64,000 bases of DNA from Psychrobacter glacincola (GCF_904846075.1 NZ_CAJGZH010000002.1:186001-250000), one strand, 5' to 3'. Shown: positions 10,552-20,270, numbered from the stretch's first letter. Notes: generated by a model not told the origin, from the letters alone. A program made the numbers and translations.

Positions 10552-12498
10552 TCAGTATCCAACCACAGCTGCATCAACGATACGTGGATCAGACGAGCCG
10601 TAGACACCATTTGGCGTAATCATAATCGACTGGGTTGAGCCCATGGCTGATTTTGGACTGACCGTATGACCCATTGATTCAAGCTTTTTAACCGTATCAA
10701 TATTCAGTGCTTTTTCGACCCGAATCTCATCAGGCAGCCATTGGTCATGGATACGCGGTGCGTGAGTAGCCTCAGCAATATTCATATCATGATCGATGAC
10801 GTTCGATATTATTTGGGTAACGGTGGTGATGATGCGGCTACCACCAGGGCTACCCGTGACGATATATGGTTTACTGTCTTTAAATATCAGTGTCGGACTC
10901 ATAGAAGATAATGGGCGTTTATTGGCTTCAACGGCATTTGCTTCACCGCCCAATAATCCATAACCATTAGGCACACCCGGTTTGGCAGAAAAATCATCCA
11001 TCTCATTATTGAGCAATATCCCCGTACCTTCAGCGACAAGACCCGTGCCATAAGAAAAGTTCAGCGTATAAGTATTGGCTATTGCATTGCCATCTTTATC
11101 AACGATAGAGAAATGCGTGGTCTGATCACTCTCATAGGGTAGAGGGTTGTTGGCTTTGATGGTAGACGCTGGTGTGGCTTTGTCTGGATTGATTAAGGTG
11201 CGTAGTTTATCCGCATAAGCCTGAGAAGCTAAACCGCTGGCAGGCACATCGATAAAGTCAGAATCGCCCAAATACTCTGCGCGATCCGCATAAGCTAGCT
11301 GCATGGCTTCCGCCATTAAATGAATGGTTTGCGCGCTGTTTTGACCGTAGTCTTTTAGCGGATAACCTTCTAAGATATTTAAAATCTGCACGATATGAAT
11401 GCCACCAGAAGACGGCGGTGGCATGGAGACAATCTCATAACCACGATAATCGCCTTTGACGGGCACGCGAGCGATGGCTTCATAGTTGGCTAAATCTTGT
11501 AAGCTCATGCTACCACCAGCCTCATTGACCGCTTTGACCAACTTACTTGCGGTTTCTCCTTTATAGAATCCATCCGCCCCTTTTGCGGCAATCAGTTTAA
11601 GAGACTTTGCAAGCTCCGGTTGTTTTAAACGCTCACCGGGTTGATAGGCGCTACCATCAGGTTTAAAGAATATCTTTTTGGTACTTGGCCATTTTTGCAT
11701 GCGATCGCTTAACGCTTCTAACGACTCGGACAAGCCTGCGGTAACTTCAATACCATTTTCAGCCAGTGCAATGGCTGGTGCCATCACCTGTCCGCGGCTC
11801 ATCGTGCCATGTTCTTCTAATGCTTTAAGTAATCCTGCTACTGTTCCCGGTACGCCAACTGCTAGACCGTGATAACGAGACAAGTCGCTGACCGCATTGC
11901 CATCCTCATCGAGATACATATCACGAGTGGCAGCACTCGGCGCTTTTTCGCGGTAATCGAGTGCCACTGTTTTGCCTTGCTTGGCATCATAAATCATCAT
12001 AAATCCACCACCGCCGATATTCCCAGCGCGCGGTAAGGTAACGGCTAGCGCAAAGCCAACAGCGACGCCAGCATCAACCGCATTACCACCGTCTTTTAAA
12101 ATCTTGAGTCCAATATTAGAGGCGAGGGCTTCTTGGGTGGCGACCATGCCGTTCTTTGCCCAAACAGGGTGGTGAATCGCATCTGCAGAATAGATGGCTT
12201 GATCGGCATTGGCATTGTTAATCGTGGAAGTAAGCGTATTGGTTTTGGCTCTTGTCACACGCTGAGTTTCAGATATTACAGTAGGATTATCAGCCATAAT
12301 CGCGAGATTGATGGCGCTAGTGTTAATTGATGTTTGGTTGATAGTAGTTGATTGATTGGTTGTCGGCTCAAGCGCGTGAGCAGATAGTGATACTAAAAAT
12401 GTGCTACTGATTAACAAAATAGCCGCTTTAATATTTGCTCTACTTTGAGGATTATTGTCAGCAGTGCGTATGTTGTCTTTTGATATCGAGGTTGGCAT
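10552..12498 (-). CDS. ggt: Gamma-glutamyltransferase precursor
   Basis: A 648-residue secreted Ntn-hydrolase that cleaves gamma-glutamyl bonds of glutathione and related peptides in the periplasm. A signal peptide (AAILLISSTFLVSLSAHA) lies at residues about 26-43, after a polar N-terminal extension. The large-subunit substrate Arg is in LDYREKAP. The autocatalytic cleavage site with nucleophilic Thr is in ESDQTTHFSIVDKDGN, followed by the small subunit with SSMSPTLIFKD and GSPGGSRIITT. Length is slightly above the usual 560-590 because of the low-complexity, Asn/Thr-rich region after the signal peptide (about residues 45-95). Not obviously linked to the neighbouring clusters. Confidence 0.95.
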   Translation of the reverse strand: MPTSISKDNIRTADNNPQSRANIKAAILLISSTFLVSLSAHALEPTTNQSTTINQTSINTSAINLAIMADNPTVISETQRVTRAKTNTLTSTINNANADQAIYSADAIHHPVWAKNGMVATQEALASNIGLKILKDGGNAVDAGVAVGFALAVTLPRAGNIGGGGFMMIYDAKQGKTVALDYREKAPSAATRDMYLDEDGNAVSDLSRYHGLAVGVPGTVAGLLKALEEHGTMSRGQVMAPAIALAENGIEVTAGLSESLEALSDRMQKWPSTKKIFFKPDGSAYQPGERLKQPELAKSLKLIAAKGADGFYKGETASKLVKAVNEAGGSMSLQDLANYEAIARVPVKGDYRGYEIVSMPPPSSGGIHIVQILNILEGYPLKDYGQNSAQTIHLMAEAMQLAYADRAEYLGDSDFIDVPASGLASQAYADKLRTLINPDKATPASTIKANNPLPYESDQTTHFSIVDKDGNAIANTYTLNFSYGTGLVAEGTGILLNNEMDDFSAKPGVPNGYGLLGGEANAVEANKRPLSSMSPTLIFKDSKPYIVTGSPGGSRIITTVTQIISNVIDHDMNIAEATHAPRIHDQWLPDEIRVEKALNIDTVKKLESMGHTVSPKSAMGSTQSIMITPNGVYGSSDPRIVDAAVVGY

Positions 12499-12678
12499 TG
12501 TAAAGTCCTTTTTACTTGGGCGAGAAAGCAGTAGTGAGAAAGTTGTTTTGTATAAAAAAATCTAAGTATTTTCTTAATAAATAGGTTCTAATATTACTAA
12601 ATTGTAACGCATTGTGATATAAATAACGGTACTAATGTACACTAATTATAGACTGGCTATTTATACAAAGAGATTACT

Positions 12679-14754
12679 ATGTCATCAAATCATATTAATA
12701 ATCATAATCGACAGCGCTATTCTGAGATGACGAGTCATCATTCGTCTATCAATAATAACGACCATGTATATCAGGTAGGTAAATTGACGTCTATCGCCTT
12801 GCTGGTTGGCACTACGTCTCTGGCTCTTTTGGGCTGTCAATCAAGCCCAGCGGTATCATCGCCTGCGACATCAAAAAGTATGATTGATTTTAGTACCGCT
12901 GATAGCGCGCAGAGCCAAGCCCAAGGCCGCGCATTTAATGCCAGCCTCACTGCCAAATCTGAGCGTTATCAACAATTATTTGACCAAGAAAAATATCCCA
13001 ATACTGACAATCAAGCAAAATTACATTTACTGGCAGCTATTCGTCAGCATCTTGCAACAGAACACGTAGCAGTCTCGCAAGCCAATTATCAAGCCGTTCC
13101 TTTTATTGATCCAGACAGCATTGATGCAGGCTCTAGTAGCTTACTTAGAACGATTATAGAAGCTTATGCTTATGAGCCTGAGGATTTAGACAATGATTAT
13201 TTAGACAGCGACTCTTTATATAGCGATGATAACGAAAGTGGGTCGAATGATAATGATGGCAGTTATGACTATAGCGACTCCGATCTAGCAGAAGCTAGTG
13301 AGGAAACAGCTGTAGACGAGGTTAGTGAATATGGCGATTACGATGTCATCGATGCCGATGAGACTGTTGATGATGAGTATAACTACGATGAAGACGGCTA
13401 TGATCCAGACGGTTACAATGAATATGGCTACAATCGAGAGGGTTACGACAGCGATGGCTATGATGAATATGGCAATGCAGAGGGCGGCATTCTCTCAGGG
13501 GTTTCGAAATTAAAGCCCAACACTCTGTTAAAAAACTATGAAACTATACAGATGGCAAAACAACAATCAGAGGATGTAGAACAAGGTAGCCAATCAACGC
13601 CATCTACGGGCGTCATTGGTCAAATGCTGAGTATGTTCCATCGCACGCCTGAACAGATAGCTGCGTCAAATGCTTATCAATATCAAAATTTAACGTTTAA
13701 TAGTGTCAGTCAGTACAAACCCAAACAGCGACAACTGCAAAGCGTCTATAGCTATGATTATGTGACACCAACGATTAGCTCATCTATACAGATACCGCTA
13801 GCGTTCGATTTTAACCATAGTACAGTTACGGTAGACCCATCAGCAATCATGCCTATCGTAGCATTGGTTAATCCTGAAAACACCCCTTTACCTAACCAAA
13901 TGACCTCACATACCGTAAGTTTTGGGTTGCCTGAGAGTATTACGGCGCAGCTGCCGCCAGCAGTGCTTTACGATGCCGCCATTGCTGCCATACAGAGCAG
14001 CATGGCAGAGCTTGCGCCTGAGCATTTTAGCGCGGTAGATATTCGCAGTGATGCCTTTGCCAAAGAAGTCGGGGCGAGTCGTGCGGTAAAAGTCTATTTT
14101 GGCAGCAAGCAAAGCGGTGAGATGATCGGCAAAACCCTAAAATACATGACAAAGTCGCTACAGGATTATGTCGATGCCAATCCACAGAAATATCCTGATG
14201 GCGCCATGCTAAAAACTGCGCTTGCGAAAGTGCAGCTATACAATAAAGGCTACCAAAGTGCGGATGTAGGTTCACTTTTGCAGCTAATTGAAGCCATCGG
14301 TCCGATCTCTTTTAATCAGATAAATTACTATTATTTAGATAGCGCCGATCGCCTGCTTGCTAAGCAGCAGCGGGTAAATATCGGTGGCGATTTGCTAGGT
14401 TCGACGACCAGCGTGCTGAATGAAGTACGCTACGATAAAAGCAGCTTTAATAACCATGTGCTAACGCCTTTATTGGCTGAATCTTTTGGCCCAAATGCTA
14501 AAGCTGCTATCGATGGCAATGCATGGATGGCAGAGCAACGCCAACAAAAAGAAAGACTGCAAACGGCACGTGATGCCCGCTATGACTATAGTGGGAGCAG
14601 TGATGATTACAATGATGATGACTATAGTAGCGATTATGCAGATGGTGATAGCGGCTATGATGCAGCAGAATATGACAGTGCTGATAGTCAAGATGACACT
14701 GATATCGAAGACGATGCCGCAGATGATGCTGACAACAGGATAGGCGGTCAATAA
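12679..14754 (+). CDS. Large lipoprotein of unknown function with acidic Tyr/Asp/Gly repeats
   Basis: 691 residues. After a polar 35-residue leader there is a hydrophobic segment ending in a lipobox, SLALLGC (Cys at about residue 53), so it should be a lipoprotein. Residues about 170-270 are very acidic and contain a tandem pattern of the type GY-D/N-x-D/E-GY (YDEDGYDPDGYNEYGYN); the last 80 residues are again Asp/Ser/Tyr-rich. Between them is a globular region (about 330-640) with no motif I recognise. The next gene starts 44 bases on, is also a large lipoprotein, and has a similar order of features (IPLAFDF / QPIYLDL beta segments), so the two may be distant paralogues acting together. Function unknown. 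Confidence 0.75.
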   Translation: MSSNHINNHNRQRYSEMTSHHSSINNNDHVYQVGKLTSIALLVGTTSLALLGCQSSPAVSSPATSKSMIDFSTADSAQSQAQGRAFNASLTAKSERYQQLFDQEKYPNTDNQAKLHLLAAIRQHLATEHVAVSQANYQAVPFIDPDSIDAGSSSLLRTIIEAYAYEPEDLDNDYLDSDSLYSDDNESGSNDNDGSYDYSDSDLAEASEETAVDEVSEYGDYDVIDADETVDDEYNYDEDGYDPDGYNEYGYNREGYDSDGYDEYGNAEGGILSGVSKLKPNTLLKNYETIQMAKQQSEDVEQGSQSTPSTGVIGQMLSMFHRTPEQIAASNAYQYQNLTFNSVSQYKPKQRQLQSVYSYDYVTPTISSSIQIPLAFDFNHSTVTVDPSAIMPIVALVNPENTPLPNQMTSHTVSFGLPESITAQLPPAVLYDAAIAAIQSSMAELAPEHFSAVDIRSDAFAKEVGASRAVKVYFGSKQSGEMIGKTLKYMTKSLQDYVDANPQKYPDGAMLKTALAKVQLYNKGYQSADVGSLLQLIEAIGPISFNQINYYYLDSADRLLAKQQRVNIGGDLLGSTTSVLNEVRYDKSSFNNHVLTPLLAESFGPNAKAAIDGNAWMAEQRQQKERLQTARDARYDYSGSSDDYNDDDYSSDYADGDSGYDAAEYDSADSQDDTDIEDDAADDADNRIGGQ

Positions 14755-14798
14755 CATTATCTTGTCATATTCAAGCCCACATCTATTAAGGATAAAAA

Positions 14799-16448
14799 AT
14801 GAAAAAAGCACATCAAATCATTGCAAGTCGTCTTTCGTCAGCGAGCCTTGCGTCAGTTCTTAATGGCAATCGCCTATTTGCTGGTGCATTGGTAACAGGG
14901 GCATTATTATTAACGGGCTGCCAATCTACCAGTCTTGACCACTCTAATGCTATGACTGCCAAGCAAACGCCAGCGGCAGCAAAGACAGCGTTGGCGACGG
15001 CGTTACAGAAACAGCGCCGACAGTCTTTTAGTTACCATAGCAATCTGGAGATCAGTAACGAGCAGCAGTTTAGTGATATTGATACTAAAATAGATGCTAA
15101 AGCGCCAGTCGCCTCAGGCTATATCGATGAATACTGCGAAGACACACATGATCAAGCGTATGCCGCCTTAATTACCCAAGCAGAAGCGCAAAATAAAGAC
15201 ATTTTGGCAGCAGATTATGATGCTCAGCGAACGGTGCTCAAAGACACTTATCTTGAGTGTACGGATGCCTATGAGGCATGGGTAGAGAGTAAATATGATA
15301 GTGAAATCACTGTGCCAGCGTTTTACCAACAGTTATTTGATAATCACGACGACCGATCGACAGCGCAAGATATCAAAAAAGCAAAGTTGCTAGATGCTTA
15401 TGTGCTAAAGCCGCTGTCTATCAATGCACAAGGCGTCTATCAGCCAATGGCTGGCAAGGCGACGATGCTGGCAAGCGCGCAGTATCAAGCGCGTAATCAT
15501 CAAAGCAGCATGAATCAGCCGATTTATCTGGATTTGAAAAACGGTACTATTTATCTGTGGGCAGATAATTTTGCGATGTTTAATTCAGAACTGTTAGATG
15601 ACAAGCTCGGGACAAAGTGGCGCGACAAATGGCTAAAGCTAGCCATTAATGATGGCACCTTACCCAAAGGCTTTGGTACTGAGTTGATAAAAAGCCACTT
15701 TGCCGCGTTAGATGCTACATTTGATGCTGCACCTATTAGCCAGTTTGATTATGTCGCCCCTAATACGCTAGCCTCGCTCTCTCCCAAGTTACCCGCGCAT
15801 CAGCTACCAGCAATGCTAGCAAGCAACCAAGTCATTCGCCGTGTACAAAGTGCTGAGAGTTATGAGCAGTTTTATCAAGATTATATGCGCATCGTTTACG
15901 AGCGGATGAGTCAGCGATATCCAGAACTGGTCAAAGAAAGCGCGGCTGACGAGGTAGGCAACACAGATGCTGATAAATTTACCAGTAAAGCTTTAGTGCA
16001 GCAGATGCTAGCAATGATAAAAAGTGACATGGATAGTGATGTGGATAGTGGCAGTGAGACAATAGAGGAAACAATGGCAGAGGCAAAAGAAAAGACGGCA
16101 GAAAGTGCAATGCTATCAAATGCAGAGACGCAAGAGTTGTATGGGTTTGATAAGGGTGGTCAGCTTAAATGGCAGCATCTGCGTAGTGAGCTTCCGAGCG
16201 AAACCGCCGATAGTAAGAACATGGTCATAGATGTTTTGCAGCAGTATTCCGCTATCAGCGCCAAAAACATGGTATTTCCCAATTTACCAAGTGATGTGCA
16301 AGTGCCTAATGTCAGTAATAGTATTGATATGCGCGAGTATGGTAGCGAGTTGATGCAGTATTATCGTGATGGCAATGGTACTGCGATAGGAAAGATGATG
16401 TTTAGTGTCATGCCAATGGCTAAAGAGAAGTTCGGGACGATTGATTAG
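14799..16448 (+). CDS. Lipoprotein of unknown function, possible paralogue of the preceding gene
   Basis: 549 residues with a lipoprotein signal, AGALVTGALLLTGC (Cys near residue 41), preceded by a longer than usual polar leader. The mature part is mostly helical and polar; a central region (QPIYLDLKNGTIYLWADNFAMF) suggests a small beta unit, and the C-terminal third has an acidic insert (residues about 395-450, SDMDSDVDSGSETIEE). No enzyme motif is visible. A clear ribosome site (aagga) precedes the ATG at 14799, and the 44-base gap to the upstream lipoprotein gene suggests co-transcription. Unknown function; probably an envelope protein. Confidence 0.75.
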   Translation: MKKAHQIIASRLSSASLASVLNGNRLFAGALVTGALLLTGCQSTSLDHSNAMTAKQTPAAAKTALATALQKQRRQSFSYHSNLEISNEQQFSDIDTKIDAKAPVASGYIDEYCEDTHDQAYAALITQAEAQNKDILAADYDAQRTVLKDTYLECTDAYEAWVESKYDSEITVPAFYQQLFDNHDDRSTAQDIKKAKLLDAYVLKPLSINAQGVYQPMAGKATMLASAQYQARNHQSSMNQPIYLDLKNGTIYLWADNFAMFNSELLDDKLGTKWRDKWLKLAINDGTLPKGFGTELIKSHFAALDATFDAAPISQFDYVAPNTLASLSPKLPAHQLPAMLASNQVIRRVQSAESYEQFYQDYMRIVYERMSQRYPELVKESAADEVGNTDADKFTSKALVQQMLAMIKSDMDSDVDSGSETIEETMAEAKEKTAESAMLSNAETQELYGFDKGGQLKWQHLRSELPSETADSKNMVIDVLQQYSAISAKNMVFPNLPSDVQVPNVSNSIDMREYGSELMQYYRDGNGTAIGKMMFSVMPMAKEKFGTID

Positions 16449-16527
16449 AGTAATGTTTTTATGTTTTAAACTGCTATGTTCTAAAACTTCAAAAATTGAA
16501 TGATATTGATATTAAAAAAGGAAGGTT

Positions 16528-16881
16528 ATGAAACAGTTTTTAGTAGGATTTATTTTCACTATAGTTGCATGTGGCTCTGTCCAAGCCGGATGTATTGGTA
16601 GCTCATCTTTTTCTACATGCTCTGATGCTAATGGGAATTCTTATACGAATAATAGAATAGGAAATACAACTTATACATCAGGATATAATAGTAGTACAGG
16701 AAGCAGTTGGAGCCAAAATACTAACAGAATTGGTGATACCTCTTATACTAATGGTACTAGTGCTGATGGTGGTAGTTGGAATAAGTCTTCTCGAAAAATT
16801 GGTTCATATACGTACCATAACGGTAGCGATAGCGATGGAAATAGCTTCAACTATTCATGTAATCAGTTTGGATGTAATTGA
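16528..16881 (+). CDS. Small secreted repeat protein, unknown function
   Basis: 117 residues with a Sec signal peptide (MKQFLVGFIFTIVACGSVQA). The mature part is about three copies of a roughly 23-residue unit of the form 'RIG-x-TxYTxG-xSxxGxSW', rich in Gly, Ser, Asn and Tyr, with a Cys pair at each end (residues 21/31 and the last ten), suggesting a disulphide-capped beta-repeat. The gene is more A/T-rich than its neighbours and has a strong ribosome site (aaggaagg). It follows the two lipoproteins by 79 bases and ends before a terminator. Repeats resemble short secreted 'YgdI/NxTY'-like proteins only loosely; function unknown. Confidence 0.7.
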   Translation: MKQFLVGFIFTIVACGSVQAGCIGSSSFSTCSDANGNSYTNNRIGNTTYTSGYNSSTGSSWSQNTNRIGDTSYTNGTSADGGSWNKSSRKIGSYTYHNGSDSDGNSFNYSCNQFGCN

Positions 16882-16938
16882 TATGGCTAGTTGTTGAAAG
16901 TGAGTAATAAGATTGATTTAAACCTCAACATTAAAACT

Positions 16939-16970
16939 AAAAAGCGCACCGTTTATACGATGCGCTTTTT
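16939..16970 (+). terminator. Rho-independent terminator after the lipoprotein group
   Basis: Arms AAAAAGCGCACCG (16939-16951) and CGATGCGCTTTTT (16958-16970) pair with one mismatch around a 6-base loop and end in a T-run. The A-run on the left lets it also serve the convergent Spy-like gene. Confidence 0.85.
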
Positions 16971-17036
16971 TGCATTAGCTTTTATAAAACATTGAACCGG
17001 CATTACATATACATGCAAATTTTTATTATTAATGAC

Positions 17037-17576
17037 TTACATGCCTTGGCGCTGTTTGCCATGCATTTTGCCGTGCTCTGAGCCTTTATGACCTTTCGCC
17101 ATTTTTTCAGCTTTTAATGTAGCAAGTTTTGCGCGTTGCTCAGCAGTCAATACTTGAGAGATAGCATGTTGAGTCTGTACGCGCTCAATGAAGCGTTGCT
17201 TGGTTTTAGCCGCTTGCTGATCAGCTAAGCGATTAACTGCGGCTGTATTTAGAGTGCTACTATTAGTCAATACTTGCATCTGTTGCTGCATTTGCGCCCG
17301 TTCTGCTTTGTTTTTTGTACGGTCAGCTTTACGATCGCCGTGTTGTGCTTGCATGATGGCTTTGATTTGCGCTTGTTGCGTTGCTGTTAGATCTAGCTGC
17401 GACATTGGACCTCTCATGCCGCCTTTGTTCATGGCTTTTTTCATGCCATCTTTATACTGCATTTTACTGGTCGTTGGTGTGGTATCAGTGGTTGCATTAA
17501 CACTGGTACAAGCCGTTACGGTGAAAATGCTAGACATTGCTAATACTGAGCCCATTAATAATTTTTTCATCATCAT
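17037..17576 (-). CDS. Spy/CpxP-like periplasmic LTxxQ protein
   Basis: 179 residues. An N-terminal signal (MKKLLMGSVLAMSSIFTVTAC) contains a possible lipobox (TVTAC). The mature chain is basic and helical with two family motifs, DLTATQQAQIKAIM and VLTAEQRAKLATL, typical of Spy/CpxP envelope chaperones that bind unfolded proteins and damp Cpx signalling. The Lys/His/Gly/Met-rich tail (residues 160-179) could bind metal. It is divergent from a CpxRA-like pair 261 bases away, the same arrangement as cpxP-cpxRA in enterobacteria, so it is probably both a target and an inhibitor of that system (inference). Confidence 0.82.
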   Translation of the reverse strand: MMMKKLLMGSVLAMSSIFTVTACTSVNATTDTTPTTSKMQYKDGMKKAMNKGGMRGPMSQLDLTATQQAQIKAIMQAQHGDRKADRTKNKAERAQMQQQMQVLTNSSTLNTAAVNRLADQQAAKTKQRFIERVQTQHAISQVLTAEQRAKLATLKAEKMAKGHKGSEHGKMHGKQRQGM

Positions 17577-17837
17577 TACCTTAATTTATGGTGCATACGT
17601 TATTGGTTGCGAAAAATTCAGTTTTTATCTGATCAGCTTATGAACAGTAAGTGCCCCGGATAGCCACTATCCATCACAGCTTGTTATCAGTATTTGTCGC
17701 TGATAAACGCTATATTACGACAGTTAAAGGTTACGAACATTTATGAAGTATTAAGAAAGGTAACGTTTATAGCGAATCGATAAGCAATTGACTGATAATA
17801 TGGCTCATAAAGCGATCTAACGCTTAAGGAGAAAGAT

Positions 17838-18536
17838 GTGCCACACATACTACTAGGCGATGATGACGAAGAGTTGACCCAGTTATTACAAGAATACTTG
17901 CACAATCATGGGGTGACATGCGACTGCGTTCACGATGGTGAGGCTGTCATACAGAAACTCAAAACCGCGAGCAATAATGTGCTAAATGGCGCTGCTGCTT
18001 ACGATTTGCTGGTGCTAGATATTATGATGCCAAAAATCGATGGATTGAGTGTCTTGCGTCAATTACCCAATATCAGTGATATCCCTGTCATCATGCTGAC
18101 GGCAAAAGGGGAGGAGATTGATCGTATCATTGGGCTTGAACTTGGTGCTGATGATTATATTACCAAACCCTGCAATCCTAGGGAGCTGCTGGCGCGTATC
18201 AATGCCGTCATCAAACGCACCAGCGCAGCGATATCAGAGCATACGCCGCTACCAGAGAGCCGTTTGCATCTGGATCAAAACCAGCGGCTTTGTCAGATAG
18301 ATGGGGTAGAGCTACAAGTGACGGGGACAGAGTTTGATTTGTTGGTTGCGCTACTGAAACAAAAAGGCGAGGTCGTAAGTAAAGCATGGCTGTCAGAGCA
18401 TGTCTTACAACGCGAATTACAGCCTTTCGATCGTAGCCTTGATGTGCATGTCTCGCGACTCCGCAAAAAACTCCAACCTTTTCATGATGAGCCGATCAAA
18501 GCGGTTCGTGGTAAAGGCTATCAGCTGGTATTGTAA
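17838..18536 (+). CDS. cpxR: OmpR-family response regulator, CpxR-like
   Basis: 232 residues. Receiver domain: acidic pocket GDDDEE at residues 6-11, phospho-acceptor Asp in LVLDIMMPKIDG near residue 60, Thr in MLTAKG, Lys in YITKPCNPREL. C-terminal winged helix ends with PFDRSLDVHVSRLRKKL and GKGYQLV. I chose the GTG start at 17838 because AAGGAG (17826-17831) lies six bases upstream; an ATG two bases earlier is out of frame. The stop overlaps the kinase start by one base (TAATG). With the Spy-like gene divergent, an envelope-stress role like CpxR is likely; OmpR-family metal or RstA-type regulators remain possible. Confidence 0.88.
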   Translation: MPHILLGDDDEELTQLLQEYLHNHGVTCDCVHDGEAVIQKLKTASNNVLNGAAAYDLLVLDIMMPKIDGLSVLRQLPNISDIPVIMLTAKGEEIDRIIGLELGADDYITKPCNPRELLARINAVIKRTSAAISEHTPLPESRLHLDQNQRLCQIDGVELQVTGTEFDLLVALLKQKGEVVSKAWLSEHVLQRELQPFDRSLDVHVSRLRKKLQPFHDEPIKAVRGKGYQLVL

Positions 18537-20203
18537 TGACGGACTCATCGATGAACGCACCAAAGAAAGCTATTAACCATAAAACGCTTAAACCAGCGCC
18601 AAAATTTAACGTGCGACTCACATTGTTTTGGCGTTTGTTTCTAAGTCTGCTATTGACGATTCTAATCACCTCTATTTTATCTATCTTGGTTGAGCGCTGG
18701 CTGGTCGAAAAAGAGTTAACGGCTCGCATGGATGTGCAAATCGACAGTCTATTGGTTAAGCGTCAAGACATGGTTGCCGCGTTACAGGTTGGTGACTTAG
18801 ATGCCGTCAGACAGATGTATCGTCAGGACCGTCAACTCATGAATCAGATAAGAGTTTACGATGATGAAGGGGCGATTATATTTCCGCGTTATCGCAATAG
18901 AGATGAGCGTAGGCAAAAAGGTATGCAGGGTAGTCAGCGTGAAGTAGGGCAACTATCAATGCAGCCATCAATGCAATCAATGGCAGCTCAGCCCAATGTG
19001 GACAATAACAGGATTAATAGTCACGATAATAATAAAATGTCGAATGATAAGTCGTCATTCTTAAACCATATTCTGCAACCGATGATGCCAAATAGCGCTA
19101 CGCTAGCTGATTTCGACAGTCGCCCTGAGCTGGCTGATGTGACGGTCGTCTTACCAGATGAGCAGTCTGTCATTATACAGTTACGTCCGCATTTGCGTTT
19201 TGCTGATGTTATGGCGCTGCAACGTGGCAATTTTCCCATACGTTTGCTATTTATTCTCGTTTTTAGCGTCTTGGTTTGTATTTGGCTGAGCCGTACAATG
19301 ACTCAGCGTATCCGCCGTGTACAAAATACCGTACACCGTCTGATTGATGGCGATTATCAGACCCATCCAGACCTATCAAAAATGGGAGATGATGAGCTTG
19401 GTTTACTCGCGAAAGATGTGGCTAAACTATCAAAACGGTTGGCTGAGAGTGAGCTGGCACGCAAACAGATGCTCAGTGATATCTCGCACGAGCTACGATC
19501 GCCACTGGCACGTCTAGACGTTGCGACTGAGCTGACTCGCGACTTTGCACCGAATGCCAGTCGTTATCTCGACCGTATAGATAAAGAGTCGGCGCGGATG
19601 AATGAGTTGATTGAGCAAATCATTCATATTCAATCTCTACAAATGCAGCAATATACGATCGACAATATAGAAAACGAAGTGGTTGATATTTCTGACATCA
19701 TCAGTGAAATTGGACAAGACGTTTGCTTTGAGTTTCAGCATAAAAACGTGCGTTGGCAATGGCAGCCGAGTCATGCATTGGTGGCAGACGCTTCATCTAC
19801 CACTGATTCAACAACGCCTTGGACAGTGCTTGGCAATCAAGAACAGCTGCATAGTGCGCTTGAGAATGTCATTCGTAATGCTTTTATGCATACGGCCTCT
19901 GATTCAACAGTCATTGCTGACATTAAAAAAGTGGAGATGGAGGGCAATAAGCCTGCACTTCAAATCAGCATCACAGACGAGGGTGGTGGCATCGCGGATA
20001 ATGACTTGGCGCGTATTTTTCAGCCCTTTGTACGGCTTGACTCGGCTCGCCATCGTGAAACGGGGGGTTATGGTTTGGGGCTGGCAATCGTTCATGCCGT
20101 GGTAATGGCACACAAGGGTCAGATTCATGTCTATAATCGCCAAGATGATATCCAAGGGCTGGTGATGCAAATAACATTGCCTGTTAACTCTGAAGGGGAC
20201 TAA
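18536..20203 (+). CDS. cpxA: Sensor histidine kinase, CpxA-like
   Basis: 555 residues. First membrane helix near residues 36-58 (FLSLLLTILITSILSILVE), a periplasmic loop of about 170 residues that contains a long Gln/Met/Asn-rich stretch, second helix near 232-252 (LLFILVFSVLVCIWLS), HAMP linker, HisKA with phosphorylated His in SDISHELRSPLARLD near residue 317, and a HATPase domain with N box (ENVIRNAFMHT), G1 (DEGGGI) and G2 (GGYGLGLAI). It overlaps the regulator gene by one base and so is translationally coupled. The periplasmic insert is larger and more polar than in E. coli CpxA, which may reflect a different stimulus. Confidence 0.88.
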   Translation: MTDSSMNAPKKAINHKTLKPAPKFNVRLTLFWRLFLSLLLTILITSILSILVERWLVEKELTARMDVQIDSLLVKRQDMVAALQVGDLDAVRQMYRQDRQLMNQIRVYDDEGAIIFPRYRNRDERRQKGMQGSQREVGQLSMQPSMQSMAAQPNVDNNRINSHDNNKMSNDKSSFLNHILQPMMPNSATLADFDSRPELADVTVVLPDEQSVIIQLRPHLRFADVMALQRGNFPIRLLFILVFSVLVCIWLSRTMTQRIRRVQNTVHRLIDGDYQTHPDLSKMGDDELGLLAKDVAKLSKRLAESELARKQMLSDISHELRSPLARLDVATELTRDFAPNASRYLDRIDKESARMNELIEQIIHIQSLQMQQYTIDNIENEVVDISDIISEIGQDVCFEFQHKNVRWQWQPSHALVADASSTTDSTTPWTVLGNQEQLHSALENVIRNAFMHTASDSTVIADIKKVEMEGNKPALQISITDEGGGIADNDLARIFQPFVRLDSARHRETGGYGLGLAIVHAVVMAHKGQIHVYNRQDDIQGLVMQITLPVNSEGD

Positions 20204-20221
20204 GAGCAGCATAAAGTGGCG

Positions 20222-20270
20222 AACACGCGCTTAAAACATCTCTAAAGTGTGTGTATAAGCGTGTGTTTTA
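20222..20270 (+). terminator. Probable terminator of the cpxRA-like operon
   Basis: Arms AACACGCGCTTA (20222-20233) and TAAGCGTGTGTT (20256-20267) pair over 12 bases with one G-U pair, followed by a short T-rich run. The 22-base loop is longer than usual. Confidence 0.55.
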
